64,000 nucleotides of DNA, taken from positions 2,728,001-2,792,000 of the forward strand of contig NZ_JACHMU010000001.1 in the NCBI RefSeq assembly GCF_014205075.1, given 5' to 3'. The position numbers and the translations under genes are program-made. The notes beneath the pieces are model-generated. The model made no database searches and had not been told where the DNA came from. It was given only the letters and a program-made list of their open reading frames with translations. Numbering within the stretch: the stretch's first letter is position 1; each line of letters starts with the position of its first letter. Below, piece after piece: positions 57,031-62,960 of this stretch. This DNA is from Microbacterium ginsengiterrae. GTDB lineage: Bacteria; Actinomycetota; Actinomycetes; Actinomycetales; Microbacteriaceae.

Positions 57031-57845
57031 CACCCACCTCCGGTTCTCATGTGGATACGAGTCGCCGGTGTCGGCAGCCGGCGTCCGCTCGTGCGGTACC
57101 ACTGCGCGCACAGCAGCGCGATCAGGGCGAGATCGACCGCATCTCCGCCGTAGAACATCAGTTGCGCGCCGGCTCGAACGTCCACCGTGCTCGCCCCGGC
57201 GGGCGGATGGGCGTAGATCAGCTTGGCGAGGACGCCGTGCGCAGCAGAAGACAGCACGAGGACGACAGCACGCAGCGCGAGACCGGTGCGATGCGGCGAC
57301 GGGTCGACGCCGACCAGCGAGACGGTGAAGAGGTACCCCACCAGGAGCAGATGCAGCATGACGAGCAGATGCACCAGCGGCACCTGCTGCATCAGCTCAT
57401 ACAGCGGCGTCGCGTACAGGACCCACAGCCCGCCGATGTTCAGGGTGGCGGCGACCACCGGGTGCGTGAGGAACGCCGCGGGGGTGCCGCGCAGCACTCG
57501 GCTGAGATGCCTCGCCGACACGACGCTCATCGTGCGCAGCGCGAGCGTGGGCGGCGCCGCGAGCACGAGGGCGACCGGGGCGACCATTCCCACGAGCACA
57601 TGAGCGAGCATGTGTTCCGTGAAGCCGCCTTGCGCGGCGAGCGGGCCGACGAAACCCGACATCGCAGCGCCGACACCGAGGATCCACAGCGCCACCCGGT
57701 ACCACGGCCAACCGCGTCCGCCGCGGCGCTCAGCCACCGCCGCGGCCGTGTACGTGACGGCGGCCACGATGAACGGCACGGCGAGTATCCACTCCGCCGC
57801 AGGCGCACCGCTGCCGCCGTGGACGTGCTCGGCACCGACAGGCAC
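57030..57845 (-). CDS. ctaG: CtaG-type cytochrome c oxidase assembly protein
   Basis: A 271-residue caa3-type CtaG with about seven membrane helices. Conserved His residues occur in GFTEHMLAHVLVGMVAPVALVL and in VHLLVMLHLLLVGYLF, and a late one in SAAHGVLAKLIYAHPP. GTG at 57845 is chosen because GGAGGGAGACCA precedes it; the longer frame has no ribosome binding site. It probably delivers copper to an oxidase encoded elsewhere. It is followed by the DUF2243 gene. Confidence 0.85.
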   Translation of the reverse strand: MPVGAEHVHGGSGAPAAEWILAVPFIVAAVTYTAAAVAERRGGRGWPWYRVALWILGVGAAMSGFVGPLAAQGGFTEHMLAHVLVGMVAPVALVLAAPPTLALRTMSVVSARHLSRVLRGTPAAFLTHPVVAATLNIGGLWVLYATPLYELMQQVPLVHLLVMLHLLLVGYLFTVSLVGVDPSPHRTGLALRAVVLVLSSAAHGVLAKLIYAHPPAGASTVDVRAGAQLMFYGGDAVDLALIALLCAQWYRTSGRRLPTPATRIHMRTGGG

Positions 57846-57990
57846 TGGTCTCCCTCCGTCTCGCGAGTCTGTCGAACCGGGGTCGGCTCGCCGGGGCAAC
57901 GTACCCGAGCGCGGACGACAAGGGCAGGGGGCTTGACGCGGGAGGAGTGCGAGGTCGCCCGTGCCGCACTCTCGCCCTGCCCTGGCGCCG

Positions 57991-58296
57991 TCACTCCGGC
58001 GAGACCGCCGCGTCGCTCCCGGCGCGAAGGAGCGCGTCTTGGTCTCCGACGGCCCCCAGATGCCGCGGTTTGTCCGGATTGAGCAGATTGTCCATCTCCA
58101 CGATGACGCCGCCCGCCACGACCACGGTCAGCACGCCGAGGCTCGCCCTCGCCCTGTCCCGGTAGTGGACCGAGGGGAATCCGTTGACGTCCTCGAGCCT
58201 GAGAATGACCTCGCCCGCGTCGACGCGCCGGAGCAGTCCCATGAGGAATCGTGCCACCCGCTCCGCTCCCTGAATCGGCTTCTGGATGGCGGGCAC
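57991..58296 (-). pseudogene. C-terminal remnant of an ECF41 sigma factor
   Basis: Only the last 100 residues or so of the protein remain. They match the SnoaL-like C-terminal extension of ECF41 sigma factors: GAERVARFLMGLLRRVDAGE, VNGFPSVHYRDRARASLGVLT, and the family's NPDK motif in LLNPDKPRHLG. The sigma-2 and sigma-4 domains that bind core polymerase and DNA are gone, as is the DGGGR motif expected before this part. Homology stops at about 58290, where the epimerase remnant begins on the other strand. It cannot act as a sigma factor. Confidence 0.7.
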
Positions 58297-58304
58297 CCGA
58301 CCAG

Positions 58305-58751
58305 GCCATCGGGGAAGGCGGAGAGATGCTGAGGCTGGTCCGCGACCGCAGGCTGCCGATCGTCGGCGGCTGCGGGGGCGTCTGGTCGTTCATCCACGTC
58401 GACGACGTAGCCTCCGCGACCGCGGCCGCGGTGACGCCCGGCCCTTCCGGGCTCTACAACATCGTCGACGACGAGCCGGCGGCGGTCGCCGAATGGCTGC
58501 CGGAGCTCGCGCGCATCGTCGGTGCGAGACCTCCGCTGCGCGTCCCCGCGTGGGTCGCCCGACCGATGATCGGAGTCTTCGGGGTCACATGGATGACCGC
58601 CAGCCGCGGCTCGTCCAACGAGAAGGCGAAGGCGCTCCTGGAGTGGTCTCCCCGGTACTCGAGCTGGCGCGAGGGCTTCCGCTCCGGGCTCGGTGTCCCG
58701 GCGACGTCCGGCGGAACGAGGAAGTCAGGCGGAACCGAGCACTCCGTCTGA
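58305..58751 (+). pseudogene. C-terminal remnant of an NAD-dependent epimerase/dehydratase
   Basis: Recognisable homology covers only about the last 145 residues, beginning AIGEGGEMLRLVRDRRLPIV and continuing with GVWSFIHVDDVASATAAAV, LYNIVDDEPAAVAEWLPELA and WSPRYSSWREGFRSGL, all typical of the second half of an extended SDR. The Rossmann GxxGxxG and YxxxK parts are missing. ECF41 genes are usually beside such a partner (the COE oxidoreductase/epimerase group), so this and the sigma remnant were once a divergent pair. Confidence 0.72.
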
Positions 58752-58769
58752 CCACTCCCCACAACGCGA

Positions 58770-58796
58770 AAACCCCCGGGATTCTCCCGGGGGTTT
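58770..58796. terminator. strong intrinsic terminator (both directions)
   Basis: A perfect 12-bp stem AAACCCCCGGGA/TCCCGGGGGTTT with a 3-base loop. It lies after the epimerase remnant on plus and after tRNA-Val on minus, with A/T arms that give a U tract in either direction. Confidence 0.88.
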
Positions 58797-58803
58797 CTGT
58801 CTG

Positions 58804-58875
58804 TGCGCGATACTGGGATCGAACCAGTGACCTCTTCCGTGTCAGGGAAGCGCGCTACCGCTGCGCCAATCGCGC
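58804..58875 (-). tRNA. tRNA-Val (GAC)
   Basis: Cloverleaf with acceptor GCGCGAU/AUCGCGC, anticodon stem CUUCC/GGAAG and loop CUGACAC giving anticodon GAC, and T-arm GGTTCGATCC. CCA is not encoded. Last of a three-tRNA minus-strand cluster (Gly-Cys-Val). Confidence 0.95.
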
Positions 58876-58902
58876 CCAAGTGGGCTGTTCAGTTGTGCGG
58901 TG

Positions 58903-58973
58903 AGGTGGCGACGGGATTCGAACCCGTGTAAACGGCTTTGCAGGCCGGTGCCTAGCCGCTCGGCCACGCCACC
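58903..58973 (-). tRNA. tRNA-Cys (GCA)
   Basis: Acceptor GGTGGCG/CGCCACC with U73 typical of tRNA-Cys, anticodon loop CUGCAAA (anticodon GCA), and T-loop GGTTCGAATCC. CCA is not encoded. Between tRNA-Gly and tRNA-Val on minus. Confidence 0.95.
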
Positions 58974-59026
58974 GTGTGGATTGACCCCACGTGCCGTGAG
59001 CCTCTCATAGAGACTCTCTGCACTCG

Positions 59027-59098
59027 AGCGGATGACGAGATTCGAACTCGCGACCCTCACCTTGGCAAGGTGATGCGCTACCACTGCGCTACATCCGC
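59027..59098 (-). tRNA. tRNA-Gly (GCC)
   Basis: Acceptor GCGGATG/CATCCGC with U73, anticodon loop UUGCCAA (anticodon GCC), T-arm GAGTTCGAATCTC. CCA is not encoded. First of the minus-strand tRNA cluster. Confidence 0.95.
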
Positions 59099-59131
59099 AT
59101 TTCGTGTTCCGGCGTCCCGGGCACTTGTAAA

Positions 59132-59159
59132 ACATTAGCCGATGATTCCCGCGTCGCAA
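59132..59159 (-). promoter_or_regulatory. promoter of the tRNA-Gly-Cys-Val cluster
   Basis: Minus-strand TTGCGA (59159-59154) and TAATGT (59137-59132) are 16 bases apart. Transcription would start near 59125, about 27 bases before tRNA-Gly. On the plus strand TAGTAT (59222-59227) is a possible -10 for the divergent tRNA-Val, without a good -35. Confidence 0.6.
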
Positions 59160-59249
59160 AACCCGACACGGATCTCGCGCGTGTCCCCCCGTTTGGTCCA
59201 GAACCATCCGATCGGTCCGGTAGTATCGATTCTCGACCCCAGGGTCCTG

Positions 59250-59324
59250 GGCGATTGGCGCAGTTGGTAGCGCGCTTCCTTCACACGGAAGAGGTCGTCG
59301 GTTCGAGTCCGGCATCGCCCACCA
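59250..59324 (+). tRNA. tRNA-Val (CAC), CCA encoded
   Basis: Acceptor GGGCGAT/ATCGCCC, anticodon loop UUCACAC (anticodon CAC, reading GUG), T-arm CGGTTCGAGTCCG, followed by A73 and an encoded CCA (59322-59324). It is the only one of the four tRNAs here with a genomic CCA. Much of its body matches the tRNA-Val(GAC) gene 0.4 kb away in opposite orientation, as expected of isoacceptors. Confidence 0.95.
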
Positions 59325-59327
59325 TGA

Positions 59328-59353
59328 AAAGCCCGCGGAATCCCGCGGGCTTT
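59328..59353 (+). terminator. intrinsic terminator after tRNA-Val (CAC)
   Basis: A perfect 11-bp stem AAAGCCCGCGG/CCGCGGGCTTT with loop AATC, ending in TTT, begins three bases after the CCA of the tRNA. Confidence 0.9.
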
Positions 59354-59432
59354 CGTCGTCTGCGGGCGCGCTCACGCCCGTCTGGGCGCCTCCGTAGACT
59401 GGGCACCCCACCCTCGATTCGGGGATCGCGTC

Positions 59433-60238
59433 ATGACTGCACCGCCCATCACCGTGCCGATCGTCCATGTCGCCGGCCGACCAGGGTCCGGTGCGAACGT
59501 CTTCGCCGACCGCCTGGTCACCGAACACGGATTCATCAAGCTCACAGCGGGCGAACTGCTCCTCGGTCTTCGAAGGATCGACCGGCCCAGGGCTCGGGTG
59601 CGCCTCAAGGACGTCATCGCGCTGCAGCGCATGGGCGCGCCACTCATTCGGCCGGGATTCCACCGGCCGAATGAGTGGCAGAGCGGCTCGGCTTCGACAC
59701 GGTCGACGCTCTCCCCCACTTCCGTCGGCTCATGCAGCGGCTGGCCGAGACGCTGCCTGCCAGCATCGGCGCGAGCGCCTGGGGCGATGCGCTCGGGAAA
59801 CGACTCGAGGAGCTCGCGAGACCGGACGCGCGGATCGTCTACATCGGATGCCGTATGCCCGGCGAGCGGGAACTGTTCCGCTCCCGCGGCGCGACATCCG
59901 TCTGGATCGCTCTCCCCGCTGACCTTGCCCCCGCGCTCGCCGGCAGCGCAGAAGACGCGCCCGGCGGCGATGACTTCGACGAGGTCGTCGAGGACGGCGA
60001 CACCCCCGCACGACTGCACGCCGCGGCCGACGCCCTCGCCGCCCGCATCACGACGCCCCGGATCTGCGCCACCGGCCACCGCCTGGGGTCGTTCCAGAAG
60101 GGCGACCGCTCCGGGTGGTACTGCGCCGACTGCCCGTGGGGATCGGATGATCTCTCGATCGACCGCGCGGGTGCCGTGCACGATCACGATCGCTGGGTGA
60201 CCCTGGCCACGACCCCGCCCGACACGCAGGAGGACTGA
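59433..60238 (+). pseudogene. frameshifted dNMP-kinase-like protein with C-terminal zinc-ribbon-like tail
   Basis: Two plus-strand frames make one protein. The first (from ATG 59433) has HVAGRPGSGANVFADRLV, HGFIKLTAGELL and LKDVIALQRM. The second (from about 59675 to the stop at 60236-60238) has VAERLGF, FRRLMQRLAE, DALGKRLEEL and IVYIGCRMPGERELFRSRGA. This order fits deoxynucleoside monophosphate kinases (P-loop, RRLLQRLGTE, DVRFPNEA), though the P-loop lysine is replaced (GSGAN) and the acidic motif is changed, so activity is doubtful. Adding one G at 59675 would join them into 268 residues. The tail (CATGHRL...WYCADCPW) looks like a zinc ribbon. Either a real frameshift or a sequencing error at the adjacent hairpin. 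Confidence 0.65.
59640..59678. repeat. perfect 16-bp inverted repeat at the frame break
   Basis: CCACTCATTCGGCCGG (59640-59655), a 7-base loop GATTCCA, then its exact complement (59663-59678). No T run follows, and it lies inside coding sequence, so it is not a normal terminator. The reading frame of the surrounding gene changes within its right arm. Confidence 0.9.
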
Positions 60239-60278
60239 GCCGTGGGGACTGTCCGCGCCCGCGCGTAGCGTCGGGGGT

Positions 60279-60707
60279 ATGTCCGCTGCCTTGACGAGAT
60301 TGCCCGGCCCGTGCCTCCTCTGCGGCGGCACGACGGGCCGGCGTGAGGGTGGTGCGTGGACGTGCGAGTCCTGCGAGTGGCGCTACGGCGATGTGCCGGA
60401 CCCGGAACTTCCGCTCCCCCGCATCGACGTCGTGTACTACCTGCGCTTCGATCGACGGGTGAAGATCGGCACGAGCCGTCGCCCGCGACAACGACTGGGC
60501 GCGATCCGGCACGACGAACTGCTCGCCTTCGAACGCGGTGGCCGGTCCGTCGAGGCAGAGCGACATCGCGAGTTCGCCGTGTGCCGCGAGGGGGGTGAAT
60601 GGTTCACCCTCACTGACGAGCTTCGCGCTCACATCAGTTCGCTGCGCTCCGCAGGCGACCCGTGGCAGCTGTACGCGCGGTGGTTGAGCGCGGCTCTACG
60701 CGACTGA
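60279..60707 (+). CDS. GIY-YIG/T5orf172-type protein with zinc ribbon
   Basis: A 142-residue protein. Residues about 12-34 form a zinc ribbon (CLLCGG...CESCEW). The rest resembles the T5orf172/Mug113 branch of the GIY-YIG nucleases: VVYYLRFDRRVKIGTSRRPRQRLGAI, then AERHREFAVCREGGEWFTLT with the catalytic Glu region. TAGCGT lies seven bases before ATG, so a leaderless transcript is likely. Such domains are frequent in phages and mobile DNA, but isolated chromosomal copies are common too; role unknown. Confidence 0.8.
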   Translation: MSAALTRLPGPCLLCGGTTGRREGGAWTCESCEWRYGDVPDPELPLPRIDVVYYLRFDRRVKIGTSRRPRQRLGAIRHDELLAFERGGRSVEAERHREFAVCREGGEWFTLTDELRAHISSLRSAGDPWQLYARWLSAALRD

Positions 60708-60719
60708 ACCGTGCAGCGC

Positions 60720-60929
60720 TCAGCTGTCGTCCTCGACGAGCCCGTCGGCCTCCGGCATCCCGGGGCCGGGTCCAGGGCGCACCGCTGCACCGTCGGCGAC
60801 CTCGATGCGGGTCACCCCGTCGTGCTCAGTGACCTCCACCCGCGGAGCGGCATCCGCCTCCGTCGCATCCGGGGCTGCTGTGAGCTGGTCGTGCCGCTTC
60901 TCGTCCGGTGTCATCTCTTGTCCAGGCAT
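60720..60929 (-). CDS. small acidic hypothetical protein
   Basis: A 69-residue acidic protein (MPGQEMTPDEKRHDQLTAAP at the start; VEVTEHDGVTRIEVADG in the middle). TATATT lies six bases before the ATG, giving a likely leaderless message, and no Shine-Dalgarno is present; longer frames upstream are not protein-like. No family recognised. It follows the PemK-like gene by 80 bases on the same strand. Confidence 0.6.
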   Translation of the reverse strand: MPGQEMTPDEKRHDQLTAAPDATEADAAPRVEVTEHDGVTRIEVADGAAVRPGPGPGMPEADGLVEDDS

Positions 60930-61009
60930 GGGTTCAATATAGGCAGATCGCCGCACTGTTCCGAGGGGATTGTCACCGGCACCGGGGCTTGCTAGCGACC
61001 AGGAGACCG

Positions 61010-61567
61010 TCAGCGCACCGCCCAGCCGTAACGGCGCACGAGCGCGTCCGCCACGACGTCGTAGCGCTGACGGTCGAGGATCGCGGCTTCCCGGCGCATG
61101 CCGGCGTGATGGACGCTGTACAGCTGCTCGATGTCGACCCATGAGGGGCGCCCCTGCGAGTCCCAGCCTCCCGTGCCGATGGGGAGGTAATCGCGATCAC
61201 GCTCATGCGCCTTGCTCGTCATGCGCACCGCGTAGACGCGGTCCGCCGACTGACGCCCGATCACCAAGACAGGGCGATCCTTTCCACGCCCGTCGTTCTC
61301 CTCGTACGGCACCCATGTCCAGATCACCTCACCGGAATCCGGCGCACCGTCCTTCTCCGGCGCGTAGTCGACCTGAAGACGCGTGATCCGCCCCGGATCG
61401 AGGCGCACCGTCTCACTACCCCGCTGCCGCCCTGGTTCGACGACGCCCTCGTCCCCGGACGCAGCAGAACGTCCCGGCTCCGTGCGAGGAGTCCGGGACG
61501 TTCTGGATGTCAGCGAGGCGAGGACGATGCCTGCAAGCCGGCCGAGGATGCTCTTCGGGGAATTCAC
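61010..61567 (-). CDS. PemK/MazF-family toxin-like protein
   Basis: A 185-residue protein. The first 75 residues are a non-conserved, basic then acidic extension. The PemK/MazF fold occupies about 78-180: GEVIWTWVPYEENDGRGKDRPVLVIG (nucleic-acid binding strand in family terms) and YAVRMTSKAHERD. The family comprises mRNA endonuclease toxins, but long actinobacterial versions without an antitoxin are frequent and may have other roles. No antitoxin gene (AbrB, Phd or RHH type) precedes it. The start is GTG. Confidence 0.8.
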   Translation of the reverse strand: MNSPKSILGRLAGIVLASLTSRTSRTPRTEPGRSAASGDEGVVEPGRQRGSETVRLDPGRITRLQVDYAPEKDGAPDSGEVIWTWVPYEENDGRGKDRPVLVIGRQSADRVYAVRMTSKAHERDRDYLPIGTGGWDSQGRPSWVDIEQLYSVHHAGMRREAAILDRQRYDVVADALVRRYGWAVR

Positions 61568-61598
61568 CCCGTCAGCCTAGCGAGCGGCTCGTCTTCTC

Positions 61599-62840
61599 TC
61601 AGCGGGCGTCAACGAGTGCGTAGCCCTCCTCGCCGTGGACGACGGAGTCGACACCGGCGATCTCATCCTCGTTCGTCACACGGAAGCCGATCGTCTTCTG
61701 GATGGCGAAGCCGATGATGAAGGCGACGACGAAGGCGTACAGCATCACTCCCAGCGCCGCGATGATCTGAACGGCCAGCAGGCGGGCGTCGCCGCCGACG
61801 AACAGGCCCTGCTCGGTCGCGAAGAAGCCGAGGTATACGGTGCCGAGCAGACCACCGACGAGGTGGATGCCGACGACGTCGAGCGAGTCATCGAAGCCGA
61901 GGCGGAACTTCAGCTCGACTGCGAGGGCGCACAGCACGCCGGAGAGTGCACCCAGCAGCAGTGCCCAGCCGGGGGTGAGGTTGGCGCAGGCCGGGGTGAT
62001 CGCGACGAGGCCCGCCACTGCACCGGAGGCCGCACCCACGGAGGTCGGCTTTCCGTCCTTGATGCGCTCGACGAGGATCCAGCCGAGGATCGCGGCAGCC
62101 GTGGCACCCAGGGTGTTGATGCCGATGAGTCCGACGCCGCCCATGTCCTCGGCGTTCCACTCTGCTCCGGCGTTGAAGCCGAACCATCCGAACCAGAGGA
62201 TTGCGGCGCCGAGCAGCGTCAGCGGCACGTTGTGCGGCTTGAGGATGCCCTTCTGGAAGCCGACGCGCTTGCCGAGAACCAGCGCGAGGGCGAGGGCTGC
62301 GGCACCGGCGGTGATGTGCACGGCGGTACCGCCGGCGTAGTCGATCACTTCGATGCCGCTGTCGGCGCCGAAGAGGGTCGTGCCGAGCTCCATCACCCAG
62401 CCGCCACCCCAGACCCACGCGGAGATCGGGAAGTAGCCGACCGTCGCGAACACACCGGCGAAGATGAGCCAGCTGCCGAACTTCGCCCTGTCGGCGATGG
62501 CACCCGAGATCAGCGCGACGGTGATGATGGCGAACGTGGCGCCGTACGCGACGCCCAGTAGGGCGACGTTCGAGCCCTCGCCCTCGGCGAGCGAGACGAG
62601 GCCGAGGTCCGCGAACGGGTTGCCGGCGAAAGCCGTCGGGCTGTCGACTGCGCTCATCGAGTAACCGAACAGGATCCAGAGAACCGCGACGAGGCCGATC
62701 GAACCGAAGCTCATCATCATCATGCTGACGACGCTCTTGGCCTTGACCAGGCCGCCGTAGAAGAACGCGACACCTGGCGTCATGAGCAGCACGAGCGCCG
62801 TGGCGGTAATACCCCAGGAGATGTTGCCGGGAGCATCCAT
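61599..62840 (-). CDS. amtB: ammonium transporter Amt
   Basis: A trimeric ammonium channel subunit of 413 residues with eleven membrane helices. It starts MDAPGNISWGITATALVLLM, has ADRAKFGSWLIFAGVFATVGYFPISAWVWGGGW, the pore His residues in GGTAVHITAGAAALALAL and VVGIHLVGGLLGTVYLG, and ends in a short acidic cytoplasmic tail. No glnK or glnD follows, unlike in many actinobacteria. GlnR-type boxes upstream suggest induction under nitrogen limitation. Confidence 0.96.
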   Translation of the reverse strand: MDAPGNISWGITATALVLLMTPGVAFFYGGLVKAKSVVSMMMMSFGSIGLVAVLWILFGYSMSAVDSPTAFAGNPFADLGLVSLAEGEGSNVALLGVAYGATFAIITVALISGAIADRAKFGSWLIFAGVFATVGYFPISAWVWGGGWVMELGTTLFGADSGIEVIDYAGGTAVHITAGAAALALALVLGKRVGFQKGILKPHNVPLTLLGAAILWFGWFGFNAGAEWNAEDMGGVGLIGINTLGATAAAILGWILVERIKDGKPTSVGAASGAVAGLVAITPACANLTPGWALLLGALSGVLCALAVELKFRLGFDDSLDVVGIHLVGGLLGTVYLGFFATEQGLFVGGDARLLAVQIIAALGVMLYAFVVAFIIGFAIQKTIGFRVTNEDEIAGVDSVVHGEEGYALVDAR

Positions 62841-62913
62841 AGGAAAACCTCACATCCGAAGTAATTGAGAACTTCAGTGTGACGAGGCCCGGTTACCGGA
62901 ATGCGCGTCCGTT

Positions 62914-62960
62914 GTTTCGAGTGCGTTACACCGCCCCGCGCAGTGTGAACATCGCGTTAC
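62914..62960 (-). promoter_or_regulatory. GlnR-type boxes ahead of amtB
   Basis: On minus, GTAAC-GCACTC-GAAAC (62929-62914) matches GTNAC-n6-GAAAC exactly. A second, weaker pair GTAAC-GCGATG-TTCAC (62960-62945) begins 31 bases upstream. They lie 74 bases or more before the ATG. The second overlaps the last codons of zapE. Confidence 0.6.

Noticed and set aside
58804-59324. Two similar tRNA-Val genes in opposite orientation as possible attachment sites
   Set aside because: The similarity is that expected of isoacceptors and spans whole tRNAs; no integrase or phage gene lies between them, only two other tRNAs.
59372-60331. 319-codon minus-strand frame opposite the frameshifted kinase-like gene
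   Set aside because: No motif and antisense composition; the two plus-strand halves show coherent dNMP-kinase-type motifs instead.
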